From Apostichopus japonicus (taxonomy: Eukaryota; Echinodermata; Holothuroidea; Aspidochirotida; Stichopodidae), in the NCBI RefSeq assembly GCF_037975245.1, contig NC_092566.1:622001-686000 (forward strand): a stretch of 64,000 bases of DNA, read 5' to 3'. The position numbers were made by a program, and so were the translations under genes. Below the pieces are notes generated by a model. It was given only the letters and a program-made list of their open reading frames with translations, made no database searches and was not told the origin of the DNA. Numbering within the stretch: position 1 is the stretch's first letter; every line of letters begins with the position of its first letter. Positions 34,931 to 47,439 of the stretch are shown here, in pieces.

Positions 34931-36377
34931 ATAGCTACTGTACATGCTTATTTTGAAGACATCCTGTCAATTTTGAACAGCAAAAGGGAAGTGTTAGATG
35001 GATCCTGTTTGCTACTTAAAGCAGTGTTTTGCAGAAGACGGGGTAAGTAACTAGTCTGCTTAGCCATAGGTAAGCTGAACTAGGATTTGTACAATTGTAT
35101 AAATAAGTATTTATTCAGGAACCAATTAGGAAGTGAGTGTCCTAGTAACCATAAAAACCATTAGTGCCATCACATGACAATGGATATAATGGTGTAGTGA
35201 GATTGCTTGTATGTACATAGGCAAGGTATTTGAATGTGAAACATCTGCCATATTGGTATTCTTGTGGTCCATTAACCTTTCATGGTGTTAGTATCTCAAA
35301 TTCCTATATTTCATAGAAGCATATGTTACTGTATCAGTTTCATTGTGAGGTTTCAAGTCTATTCAGAAAGTCATAATAGCCTTTATTCTTACGAACTGCT
35401 CAGTGACCCAGCTAGCTTTATAACAGGTCATATATATGCAGAGGTACTCCTGGGATGTCTCTTGTGAGAGGCAATAACTGGTATGTGACACTGGATGGTA
35501 GGAAAATACCTGGGTGGTGGAGGGCTGGGGGGTCTGGGGGCATGGGTGCCCAGAACATATTAGTATCACACACTACATCATGTCATATTTGTAATACTGT
35601 GCACACGTACAGTTAGCATGTACTAGTATGTGTAGGGGAATATAATTAATCTGGTAGCAATCATGATGCACAATGCTATACAAACTGTACAAAGATGTCT
35701 AGCAACTCTGTACACAGCTTGACCTTCATCAGTACAGTGCTTATAATTTATGAGACAAAACTCAGAGCCTTCCAAAGCAATACACAAAATCTGAACACTT
35801 AAGTTATTCCTATAAGTTATTCCTTGTACATTAGTACCTGGTTGGCTATATAACCGGCTATACATGTATTTGTTATGTACACTAGGATCGTTTAACTCTG
35901 TAATTAATTAACATGAAGGAGACTAAGAAGTACCAAAGTACAAATTAAACTGATAACAGTCGCAGAAGTAGTTAATTATATTTAAAGGATCAGTCCATAT
36001 ACTAAAAATTTCAGAAAAGTTTGTCCAAACAAAAACCAATTACTTAAAAAGTTGATTCTTTCCTGGAGATTATTTGACATATTTTCAATTTCAAAACAAC
36101 GATGTATTTTATACAATCAATATCTTTACTTTTGAAAACTATATTTACACTGTAAGTAGCAGAGCACTATTAAATCTTTGTGTGCATGCTTATAATTATT
36201 TATAAAGTTATAGTAAATTGATTATTATTATATATAATTTGTTATTGTTATTAATATATATATCCATGATTTTTTTAAATTATGTCTAATCAGTGATTAA
36301 CATAAACTACAGTTTACTAATATAATCTGTTACAAACTAATTAATAAGGAAAACAAGAGAATATACATGACATGTAC

Positions 36378-36545
36378 AGGCGCGTATCCAGGATTTTCTA
36401 ACCCGGGGGGCGCGAATTACTATCTAAGCGGAGCGCCACCATCGGTTGGCGCGCAGCGTACAAGAAAATTTCTGGTTTTGATACCCCCCAGATCACTGGA
36501 AACAGCACTTCTCGGGCTTGAAAATGACCAACCAGATGTACACTT
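36378..36545 (+). mobile_element. Interspersed repeat end 'CAGGCGCGTATCC', copy 1
   Basis: Shares 'actatctaagcg[ga]agcgccaccat', 'agttggcgcg-agcgtacaagaaaa' and 'agatc[ag]ctggaaa' with 37564-37735. Starts CAGGCGCGTATCC, like a DNA-transposon terminus. A related inverted end (revcomp CAGGTGCGTATCG) lies at 38255-38292. No matching target duplication was found, so boundaries are uncertain. Confidence 0.65.
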
Positions 36546-37052
36546 TGCCTGAGAACCAAGTATTTCCCAAAAGTTTTTTTCCATCCATAACCTTTTTGAA
36601 GATTGTCACCAGTCACACATCATGTTCGACCTCATTGCATGTCCTATGGATCATTGCTTTTGTAGGTGATTCTACGTCGCGGCCCACAATACCCGTCAGC
36701 CCCACTTTTCAAGGTTTTAAGCCCCATATTTGTTCAGAATTTGAAAATTCACATTTCTCGTGAATAAAATCACTTGAAAACATACCCATAATGTTGCACA
36801 AAATTCAATCTATGGTCAAGCAATATAGAAAAACTTCCTTGAACCCCTAACAGACAGGTCAAAGTTGCACGAGTAGAGGAAAGTACGATGAAGAATGTTG
36901 GTCAGAAATTTTCGAAAATTCAGACACAGTTAATTTATTAGTGTAGAAATATTAAAACCTCTTATAATGGCTATTATAAAACTTGGTTGAAGGAAATGAA
37001 AAATAGCAGATATTTCCGATATCAGGTATATCGAAACCGAATACTACACACA

Positions 37053-37460
37053 TAGGCGTAGGTCCCGAAGGAGGCGGTGGCTGCAGCCCCCTCCCCCCCC
37101 CCGCAACCAAAGTTTTCCCCATCTTTGTCGGGCACCTACTGAAAGAAAAATAAATAGCAATGAATAGCTTAAAAATGATCTCCTTGGTAATTAAAATAAA
37201 GTTGTAAGCTTGGCCGACATTACTACTGTAAAAGAGAGTTTTGATATAAATGGATCTGTATGATTTTTCTCCATCTACATAAGACATTTGGTTGTTTACA
37301 TAGCATCCATCGGTATACTGTGCAACTTTCATGGACCGTGCGGTACACGATGCCATGGCATTGATATGTGGAACGCGCGCCAAGCGCGCGAAAATTTTTT
37401 TTTCTTTTTTTCGGGCAAGTCATTACAGCCCCCAAATCCAATTGGGCTCCTACGCCTTTA
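37053..37460. mobile_element. MITE, 408 bp, with 10-bp target duplication
   Basis: The ends TAGGCGTAGG… and …CCTACGCCTTTA are inverted repeats (with a 2-bp offset). They are flanked by ACTACACACA at 37043-37052 and 37461-37470, an exact 10-bp duplication. A GC-rich subterminal part (ggctgcagcccc / ggggggctgtaatg) is present near both ends. No transposase coding. A 9-10-bp duplication suggests a Mutator-like element, but the family is not established. Confidence 0.85.
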
Positions 37461-37563
37461 ACTACACACATAGACAGTTTTTGAGGCTGTTCATCGTGGA
37501 ACATGCATTTCAATGCTCACTGATATGATGTTATATTTGCTCTTTGCTTTACAAATTCGAACA

Positions 37564-37735
37564 GGCGTGTAGCGAGTAATTGCCAAGGGAGGGGCGAAGC
37601 CTGTAGGCAAACTATCTAAGCGAAGCGCCACCATGAGTTGGCGCGAAGCGTACAAGAAAAATTTTGGCCGAAAATGCCTCTCAGATCGCTGGAAATGACA
37701 CTTCCCAGGCCTTGTAAGTTGCATCTAAGCATTGT
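37564..37735 (+). mobile_element. Interspersed repeat end 'CAGGCGTGTAGCG', copy 2
   Basis: Second copy of the 36378 family in the same orientation, 1.2 kb downstream. Most similar over 37611-37700. Confidence 0.65.
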
Positions 37736-37774
37736 CTATTTTGAAATTACTAGCGATGTCATAAAGAAAATTTG

Positions 37775-38295
37775 CTCGGGGGGGGGGGGCGGTGGCCCCC
37801 TTCCCGAAATGCGTCATGTACCCCGACGACTCGGTCGAGTTCAAGACCAGCCACAGTTGGTTCCATGTAGCACAATTGTTTAAGGCGTCCATACACGCAC
37901 ACGCGTTATGATAGACCATATATAGTATTTATATAGATACATTAGTGAGAGAGGAAAAATGGAAACGTCAAAAATGGAGTTGTCGGTGTAAGGGGTAGGG
38001 TGAGGCGCACACCCCCTCCGTAATCCTTGATCTGTCACTGGATACCCTGTGTATATTATAGGGATCAGCGCTTTATGACTGTTCCTCTTTCTCTTCCCGA
38101 GGTCTTGGCTATCTTCTACTCCCTCCTTTTTTCCTTTTTCTCTCTTTTTTCTTTTTCTTTTCCCTTCTTTCCTCTCCTCCTTTTCTTTTTTCCCCCTCCT
38201 TTTCCCTTTTTTCTTCTCTTTTTTTCTCTCCTCTTTTCCTTACCCGGGGGGCGCGCGCCCCCAACGCCCCCCCCCCCCCCCGATACGCACCTGAT
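37775..38295. repeat. G-run and polypyrimidine low-complexity tract
   Basis: A 12-G run (37779-37790) is followed, at 38100-38240, by ~140 bp of almost pure C/T (ctttttctc-type) and then by the GC-rich inverted transposon-like end. The open frame in the pyrimidine tract (Phe/Ser/Pro/Leu-rich) is not a gene. Confidence 0.75.
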
Positions 38296-39093
38296 GAATT
38301 ACACCCCCATCATCAGTTGATAAAGCAGTTAACATAACTGGATACATTCATAGTTTCATTGTTCTAGCTTTTTCATTCAATCCTTTGGTCCCAAGATTTA
38401 ACACTAGTACTACAATTCATTACAAAAATGAAACATTCTTGGTCAGAATTTTCTTCATTAAAAAAGACATTGCCGATGAATTAAGATTCATCATCAGCAC
38501 TTGACAATATATTAAGACTTCAATGTGTTTTCTACATTTTTTGAGTATTTGATATCTAACATATATATTTCAGTTTTAGATATTAGTTTTGAGTTCTGGT
38601 TGCAGTACTGTAGGTCCCTACCTACTACATAATCTACCCTAACAATCAGCAGGCATGTTGTCTTTGAGATCAGAGTAGTCATTTACCTTCCAGCTGCGGG
38701 ATAGTGAAAAATAATAATAAATTCTACAGATCTACTGTAAGTTGAAATATAAATTACATGTTTCATTGGAGTTTATAGTTAATCTTAATCATGGAAGTAA
38801 CCAGGCCAGGTAACATTTTACAATCCCACCTTTACTGTAGGTTTTGTTTACAATGGCATCCCCTAGTCACTAGTGGGCTAGTCACTGCTTTTTATCAAGT
38901 CATGGAAGTATTGCTGTACTAAACCATTGTCAAATTGAAACCAATAACTGTTATTGTCTGATGCACTCAAACCAAGCACACAAAAGGTTATTGTTTACAC
39001 TACCATGCACCAAATGACCTAGTGGAAGTTCATCTGCTCAAAGAAAGACAAATAGACAGTTAATGATGGTTGTTATCAGGGTCAATTATACTG

Positions 39094-39119
39094 TGGAGCT
39101 ATTACCGGTAATAGCTCCA
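39094..39119. repeat. 26-bp perfect palindrome
   Basis: TGGAGCTATTACC followed by GGTAATAGCTCCA is perfectly self-complementary with no loop, centred on CCGG. It sits in the BK-channel intron, with no gene around it. Confidence 0.95.
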
Positions 39120-42100
39120 TGATTCAACTCACATGTATATCTCAGATATGGTATGTTCATGCCTTTATAGCAGGGAAATGCTACACTGTCAGAGAACTGT
39201 AGTGTGGACGTCCCTATATAGTTGTAAAATCCAGACTAAGTCATTAGCAAACTTGAAATAAAGGTTATTGAAATACAGTGTGATTGGTCAAACTGTTGTA
39301 AGATTATAATCCTAGTACAGTGTCAGACTTACTACTTGTTTGTACTTGCTGGTGATAGATGAGGGATTTGTTGGAGAACAAACATAAATCATAAACAAAA
39401 ATAGTTCATTGAATTTACTTTAATCTGTAATAATAACCACATGGTTTTAATATCTAATGACCATGCAGTGGTATTATCCAGTAACCACACTGTTACTGGT
39501 TAAGTCTATTAATTGTAATACTTAGCATGTACATAGCATGGATTGACTGCATATTTTCCCAGTGCTGTACTCTGCTACATATAGTGTTGTCCTCTGTTGG
39601 TTTAGTATCTTAGATTGTACTTTGGTACATCAAAGACTAATGGGTTGATCAGTATGGACTTAAAGCTTGTCCTTGAGAACAGAATGATAAACTTCTGAAG
39701 TTTGCATAATTTATCTCACTAATTAGGAATTCAGTAATTTCTGGTTAAAGTCCCAGCATGCATCTGTAATATATTAAATTTGATTGAAATTAACATGTTT
39801 GGATGCTTCATGTCCTAACCCTTTGGACTTACGAATATCAGTTATACTTAGATTTGATGCAGCATTCTATATGAACGGTAAAAGTAAAATGTTTGATGGT
39901 TACTACCACAGTTCCAATAGTATTTTAATCATTTCATATATATATATATATATATTCGATACTTCAGGTATTAAAATCTATACTTCCCCATTGGCACCCA
40001 CTTTTCTTAAAACACTTATCTCATAATGCACTAGTATTGATGGTATGTTCTCAAATAAGAAACTCAGCGAGTGTTTCTCCTGCACCCTACATCGAATGTA
40101 TGTGGACACAGACATGTAGTGAGGTTGTGAAAATATTGTTTTTGTAGAGTTTTTTGAATGCAAATTGTAATATTTACTTTGGCTACTCTAGCAACTGCTA
40201 AAGTAAAATGAGCTTGTCTATATTAGCTAATTACCAGGTACCTACAATATCATGATTTAAGTGAACTACAAATATTTATGTTGGAGACCTGTAGTACGGG
40301 AAGTATCAGGACTGATATAGATGTTTCAGTAGGAGAAATTTGTATACAATTAAGGAAGATATTATTCATATTTAGATCTCATAGCACTCAACAGATATTC
40401 AGGCACTAACTAACTACTGTACGTAGATTATACTGTGAGCCTGTGGCCATGATGTAATTAGCCGCTTGAAACTCCGCCTGTTGTTGTTGTGCGCACATAC
40501 AGTACTGTATGTTAGGAGCAGAATGTTTATGATTGATTTACATCAAATACAGGATTAAATCAGGGGTGAACTCCCATATTGTTATGACATTATTTACCTG
40601 ACATGCAGTCAGCTCCATGCTGTGTAATAGCTTTTGTATTAATGTAAATTATGCACAAATAGTTATAGCATTGCAGCTTTTGTTTCAGAGTGTTTCAGAA
40701 TTTTTTATTTTTTTTATTTATAAAGGTACCAGTAAATGCTATCAAATAATTAAGTGTATCAAAGTCCAGGCTCAAAGTGCCTTGACTCATTTCTTAAAGA
40801 GTACATACCATCTATGGCTTCCTTTTTCTCTTCTCCCTCTCCCCCTCCACCTATACCATGACCTCCTTCCCCCCTCTCCACCCCTCTCCCCTCCCCCTCC
40901 CCCAAACTTTCGTCTTCCAGCCCTCGTTCTTGAGAGTTGACGTCATTCACTGAAGTTTATCCGTTATTTGTTGGCATTCTCATCAGTCCTTGGTTCATTT
41001 TAAATTAAGTTAAGCCCCTTTAAACTTTGTGCCATACATTCTGTTAATGGCTGTTATCGCTCTCTGGTAACATTTGAAAATTATGCTAGAATTCAAAACA
41101 AGGTAATAAATGAGATATTAATCATTATAAAAATATTTAAATGCATCCAAGTAAATATTATTAATGTTTTTGTGTGGCAACATATCAGTTTTAAATTGCC
41201 AAGACAAGGTTCATAGATTTGGCCTGACAAAATTGATCAATATTCCAATATTCCAAGAAGCTCGAAATAAATTTACTATCTGTAATGGTTCAAATAGAGT
41301 AGAGCAATAATATTTGTCCGCCTTGTGTGGTTTAAATAGTAGGGAAAAAACAGCAAAAGAACAGTATAGACATATGAGTGAGGAAAAAAAATGAATTAAT
41401 TTATTATTCAAACTTACTTTATAGAAACTGAAAGTGCAGTTCATCTGACCTAAACTCATTAACAAAAGGTTTACAATTGATGTAAACTTGTCTATTTCCA
41501 AAAAAATAAATGTAGGATAGAACTTCTGATGTTTGTTTCAGTGACTTGTGCAAAAAGAAATGTCTAATGCCGGTAATCTGACCTAGTTTCGAATGAGGTG
41601 TAACAGAAGTGTTAGACACCACCATCGATCCCAGAAAATACACACTCAACTTGCTACTGTCGGTAATTAGACACTAGTGTACAGTCAGTACATACAGCTA
41701 CGGTCAATACCCACAGCACAGTGTATAAATGATACAGCGATGGACATCTCAGGTCCAGCTAAAAATAACTAGGTATCACGTTTCATTACTGTTTGCATTT
41801 TGTAGCGACACGAACAAAACGTCACTTGCAAGCAACAGAAAGTTAACTTTTTCAGATGGCCGCACGCGGTTTGGGGCGAGTCTTCAATGCCTTTAACCCA
41901 TTCTCCTTCTAAACTTATATGTGAGGAATTTGTCCTTGAGATATTTCAGTGTGTCCAAGCAAGTGACTAGAAGTTTTAATTTGTGTGTGATATGCCCGAC
42001 AGACAGTAAGATGGCCTATGGTCTAGCTATGAGAATAGAAGCGTTATGATGCAGCAATAATTCCATCCTCTATCATTCAAAGTCCCTGTTTCAAGTTGTA

Positions 42101-43540
42101 AGTTCACATCCATAGACCTAATTTCTTGTAAGAGGAAACAGGTAAGTTGACATGGCTTCTATGTGATAGTCAGATAGATGGAAGGATTTTGATGTTTTAA
42201 GTGGATTTAAACTCCTCTTAGTTTCCGCTGCTGTATGCATGCATCATTTCATCCACTTCACTATAAATCTGACTCTTCTAAATTAAAGGATTTGTCTCCA
42301 TTCATCTTGTCCTTTTAATCAGGGACTTTTGCTTTTTCAAAGTAAAGCATGATAATTGAGTCAGGGTTAGAAAGACACACAATAATTTGACACAGATACA
42401 CTATGTCAGTACTATACTGTATTATCTTTGCTACTTAATCAAGTACTGTGTTTTATTGTATCTTTTATGATAACTGTACTTGATTATTATTTATGTTTGG
42501 TTATTATACAAATTTAGAAAGCATCATTTATGGTCTCGTCAAGTATCTAATCGGTAGAAACTGTAAGTTGGTGGTTTGATAATTACCAACAGGAACAAGA
42601 TAGAACATCAAATGATGAAAATATATCATGACATATTGGCATTGATGATAGTACAATGGGATGTGGGGTGCAATCCTTATTTTGAGTTAGGATGGGGGTG
42701 GTGATGAGGGTGGGGGTGGTAAGGGAGGAAGGAAGAGGGTGGGGATGAACTAGAAGGGTGATTGCAATTTAGAGGTATTCTTGTGTTGGTTTTATTTCCT
42801 TTGTATAAGGTCCACAAGAGGAGAGAGCTGAATGGTACAGTACCATCTTAGACATATTTACAGTCTGAGCTAAATAAAACTTAATGGAAAACTGTCCATG
42901 TACATATATGTATGTAAGGTGAAAGGCATCTGACCTTTACAGCATTTTCTGTGGAAGTTTCCTCTCAATCCAAAGTGGTTGGGCCCTTGCCATAATTTCA
43001 CATACTGTACTTCATTCCCTACAATGAAGATTTTGTGTTGTTGCTATGCTGTCAGTAAGATATTTCATATAATTCTTTTCATATCCAGACAACCTCCAGT
43101 CCTTTGGACTGTTTACTCATATAAATAATGGAATGTATAAATATTCTTCACTAAATACACATGGGATTTATAGTTCCCGAGGATAGGTGAAAATAACACT
43201 TCCATTAAATAGTAAGGAATCTGCCATTGTGAGGATATATTTTTACCAGCATGATGGCAGCTAGTGGTTGATTAAAATGCTAAGCACCAATTGTTGTACT
43301 ATAGGCAAACATGTGTTGCATTGTTAACTTGAATGATCTGAGACTACTCAAATCTGTGTCTTTGCCATTAACATGTTTCGCTCGAAAGGAAGTAATAATG
43401 TATGCTCTGATGCGCTTCCAATGTCTTGGTAATAACAAAATTAAAGAGGGTGTCATCATGACTAGCATAAATTTAAGTACTTTCAGTGATACATATCTAT
43501 TGTCCAACATTCAATTAGCAATTAGCACCTTAAGTACTAC
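39120..43540 (+). other. BK channel first intron, middle part
   Basis: AT-rich with an (AT)n run at ~39940-39954, a C-rich patch at 40825-40920 and a G-rich patch at 42655-42740. No coding similarity seen. Confidence 0.5.
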
Positions 43541-43544
43541 TATA

Positions 43545-43750
43545 TTTACTTCGTTCCTCGCTTACCTGTCTCCCCACAACCTAAGCACCTCCTACCATAT
43601 ACCTAGAATGAACTGGTAACCTTATTAACACTGTGCGCCCTCTATGACCGGTTCCTCCGGTCAATGCCCTTCCTTCTCATTCTACTATCCATTTGAAGTG
43701 ACAACTTGCTTTTTGTTTTCCGGGTTTCCTACAGCGATTTTCGTACAGAC
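43545..43750. repeat. ~200-bp dispersed repeat, copy 1
   Basis: Resembles 49870-50065: 'cttacctgtctccccacaacctaagcacc', 'taacactgtgcgccctc', 'ccggtcaatgccc…tctcattctac' match with small changes. Unidentified family. Confidence 0.75.
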
Positions 43751-44134
43751 TGGGAACCTAGGTTCTTGTCCTTTGCATTGCATTGTATTGATGTTTACAT
43801 ATATGATGGTAATAACAAGCTGGATAGTTGTTTGACTGTTTGACTATTATGTTGGTTAAAACTAATAGTTTAGTTTACTTGAAATAGTATAAATGATCAG
43901 GAGGGACATAAAGCCCTCATTGCAGACCACAGCTATAAGGAATGAAACAGTTGAACCCAGAAACTTCAAATCCTGCTGTAATTCATGAATCAAAAGTTAA
44001 GTCCACTTGAAGTATTCTTCAAACCCTTGACACTTTTAGAATAGACAACGGACTCCTGAGGCGTATCATTCCATTCATTCCATTTATTTTGTTTTATCGC
44101 AACGTGAAATGAAATGAAATAACTCTGTTTGCAA

Positions 44135-44212
44135 GTCGAAATGTGGCTACCAACACATCTGGTTTTTACAGGTGGAGTTGAAGAAAATATTCCCTGGATG
44201 ATAGCATTTAGC
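44135..44212 (+). pseudogene. Decayed copy of part of BK exon 1
   Basis: About 78 bp align with 26807-26883 of exon 1 (from GTCGAAATGTGGC to CCCTGGATGA-AGCATTTAG), roughly three-quarters identical. Relative to exon 1 it has one extra base, which shifts the frame. Read after an acceptor-like 'tttttacag' (ending 44171), the second half gives GVEENIPWMIAF, recognisably the GEEEDVPWMTAF of exon 1, then diverges and stops. It lies in the same intron, 17 kb downstream of the source. Confidence 0.85.
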
Positions 44213-44694
44213 CCTCACATTAATTCACCACCAGCTGAGCGAAGAAGTCCTTATGAACAATTAGTCAACCACAAAATATTTGCAAACTTAAGACAATGAC
44301 CTATAGTTATCCTACCACTGGAAAGAATAACAATTTACAAAGTGCAAAATTATCAACTGCTTAGGTATTAATGAGCTAAATGCATATATAAATATATGTA
44401 ATATTGACTCAATCAGAACCACAGCTATACCTGTAAGTTACTATATAAAGTTACATTGTCTCTGACACACATATTGGATATCTCACAGGTATGCTTGTAC
44501 CTCTCTTACTTGAAACAGCTCTTGTCAACTGGGATGAAGTAGGAATTTGAATCTAATTAGCTTGGTCCATACTGGTGCAGTAATCATCGGGCCAAATAAC
44601 TCTCCTACTGTCTGTGTAAGGATGGATGGATGGAGGGGAGAGTGTCTGAGGGAAGCTGCCAGAGTTATTTGGTGATGCTGCATGTTGGCATCCT

Positions 44695-44745
44695 TATTAC
44701 CTATGTATAGGTAATAAGCAATCTATGTATAGGTAATAAATGGAT
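44695..44745. repeat. Two isolated units of the 22-bp 'tatgtataggtaataag' repeat
   Basis: 'ctatgtataggtaataagcaatctatgtataggtaataa' is the same unit as the large array at 47440-47940, 2.7 kb away. Confidence 0.9.
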
Positions 44746-44884
44746 GTAAGAAATCCAAGATATGAACTGTGCAGGAACCCTAGAAACATATTCAAAGGTT
44801 TTCCATGTTTGACAAACCAGTGTTTCTTAATTTGTCAATTCTTACTATATTTCCTAAGTATTATAAATTAACTTTGTGGTGAAT

Positions 44885-45450
44885 TTATTTCTTTTTATTA
44901 CTATCGAGATTGCAAAGGATCCAGAACACCGCTGCTCGAATCGTCCATAGGGTGAACAGGTTTATCCCCATCACTCCTATACTGGAAGAACTACACGGGT
45001 TAATACCAATAAGATTCCATATTGACTACAAAATCCTCATTCTAGCTTTTCGTGGCATTAAAACTGGTACCCTAACCTACCTTCATTTTCTCTTATATCA
45101 GCAAGCTACATGTAGACCAGTACATTTGCATGATCAATTTCAACTTGAGTTACCAATGTCACATACAAGATCTTTCGGTGACCGTAGCTTTCTGAATGCT
45201 GCACCACGTTTATGGTACTCCCTTCCGGTTGAACTAAGGTCTTTGGATTCTATTAGTCAATTCAGGCATTGTCTTAAAACTTTTCTATTCTCTCAACTCT
45301 ATTAGTGTTCGCACCTTCAGCACCCGTAAAGAGCATTGAGCAACTTTTGTTGGAGTCTGCGCTATATAAGACTAGTTATTATTATTATCATCATTATTAT
45401 TATCATTATATTTATTATTATTATTATTTTTATTATTATTATTATATATC
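44885..45450 (+). mobile_element. CR1-like LINE 3' end (5'-truncated)
   Basis: An intact 131-codon frame (44910-45305) reads MQRIQNTAARIVHRVNRF, ITPILEELHGLIPIRFHIDYKI, FGDRSFLNAAPRLWYSLP and FRHCLKTFLFSQLY. This is the C-terminal part of a non-LTR reverse transcriptase (L-x-x-IQN-x-AARIV … ITP-x-L-x-x-LH-L-P … R-x-DYKIL … GDR-F-AAP-LW-SLP). The 3' UTR ends 'gcgctatataagactag' with a TTATTATT-rich tail to 45450. 5' truncation with a simple 3' tail is typical of LINE insertion. The frame is open, so this copy is fairly young. Confidence 0.92.
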
Positions 45451-47439
45451 TAGTTACAGGTACATTGTGACATTTCAGCTTGTGAAAGAACATATCTATT
45501 GCAATGATAGAATTCTCTAGAGCAATCGTTTTTGACTTGATACCCAAGGTCTATGTATTGTAAAACCTTTTGTTCACTCATTCATTCCCAAGGAAAATGG
45601 ATACAATAGGCGTATCTTTTTTAATATGCCAGATGGCTTAGTGTCCATTGATATTGAAACAAATTTATTACTCCAATCCAGGTCAATATATGCAGTAGTA
45701 CTGCTAGTCTTATAGTGAGGGCACAATGCCAAAACATTCCATTGTGTAGTAGATGGGAAATTGCAATAATTTAAAATAAATTAAGATTGTTTCATTGCTA
45801 TATTGACAAAGTTGTGCCTGCATATATTCTGGCTGTTTCTGTTCTATGTGACAATGTGTGTCATATATCATCAGACCCATCTTGGTCGGTGGTTGTCGGT
45901 ATGATCAACAGAGAACAGTAAATGGATGCTTGTTGGGATACTAGCCATTAATCTTAGTTGGTAAATGATGAGGTGTAGTAGAGCACCCGTCTCTCTGACA
46001 GCTACCATCCTCCCTACCTGCCAGCAATATTATGATCCACATCATTCATGCATGCACCCTGTGTGATATTTTACAGCCTAATCAAGTGATTTGATATCCC
46101 CATAAAGGGTGTCATTGAATTTTAAGCTGTTTCTCTATTGTTAGGGGTGAATACAAGCACATACAGTATATATGTCAAAATTTACTGTCCAGTCATATTG
46201 AAGAAGCATGTGTGTGTTTGTCTAGGTTTGCAAATGATATTGTAATCATGAGCACCAAGTTTATTGACATCAAATAGAATTTGTTAACTGTTCATTATTT
46301 GAATAATTTTTTTGAGTATAATTTAGGTACTTTGCGTATATTTTTCCTTTTTCTGCAGGTTAACAATGTAATTGCTAAATGTTGTAACAAATACAATGCA
46401 TTATTAAATTGCAGTAAATTTGTGATGTTTTGAAACATATTTTGATTTTCCCACTTTCTATAATTTTCTAATAAAAAATTTAATCCTAACTTATCCAGTA
46501 CAATTGTAATGTTTGTGCATGCTCATGTACTGAGCACTCTGAAGTACTGTATACATGTGATATAAAACCTATGTATTTAATATACTTGAAATATTCAAAA
46601 TGATATTTGTGGAGTATTTCTTGATTAGTAATGACATAATTTCAGATCCAGGCGAGACATTTACACACCTATTGTACTGTAGTATAAATGTTAGCTAATA
46701 GTCTGGTATTAAACTCCATGCATAATCATTGCAAACATTAAAAATATCTTCCAAATGTGAAAATAATCCAAAATGAAGTTTTTTTCGATGCCACTGCCAA
46801 CCCTGTATTTCGCCTTGCTGACCCCTATCTGACCCATTTTGAGCTCTCACTTCTCCCTGCCCAACCTTGGAACTCCAAAAGCATACATTTTGCAGTGATG
46901 TTTCTCTTCTGACAACATATTAGCCACTAATTTCCATTCTCTGCTACATTAGTTTCATCCTTTTAATGCCATTAAACCTCTGGTTGATACACTTTGTTCT
47001 GGGAGGTATACAGAAATAATTTAATAATGAACATTTAATGGTCAATATTTCACAGAAAATAAGCTATATTTGTAATTTCATTTCTGTCATTAATGTCTGT
47101 AAGTTCCTTTTAAGAGGACGTAAGCATGGAGAACTGTTCCATATATCAGTCATAATTTTTTTAATGTTCTTAATAACTGGTGACTTTAGTCATAGTTTTG
47201 TGAATTGACATCTCTGGATAATATGTAAATTCAACTGATATGTGGGGCCCTGCTTAACAATCTAATCAAACCATCAATTTATAATGAAGCAACTTTTCTA
47301 GGTCTCCTGAATGAGAGGGGTATATTGTTACATTCTAGCCAGGCAGGCATATTGAATTTCATGGGTTTTCAGATCCAGTACAGCAAGCTTAAGCGTTGAG
47401 CTTCGAGGAATGTAGTCGTCAAAGAAATCTTGTCACTAG

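Noticed and set aside
37331-37528. Short frames around 37.2-37.5 kb on both strands
   Set aside because: They lie inside the 408-bp MITE and have no similarity to a transposase.
36378-38292. One complete 1.9-kb transposon bounded by CAGGCGCGTATCC and its inverse
   Set aside because: The end motifs are alike and inverted, but flanking bases (catgta / atgaat) are not duplicated and a same-orientation second copy lies inside, so separate truncated copies are more likely.
38027-38320. 97-codon Phe/Ser/Pro-rich frame
   Set aside because: Translation of a polypyrimidine tract.
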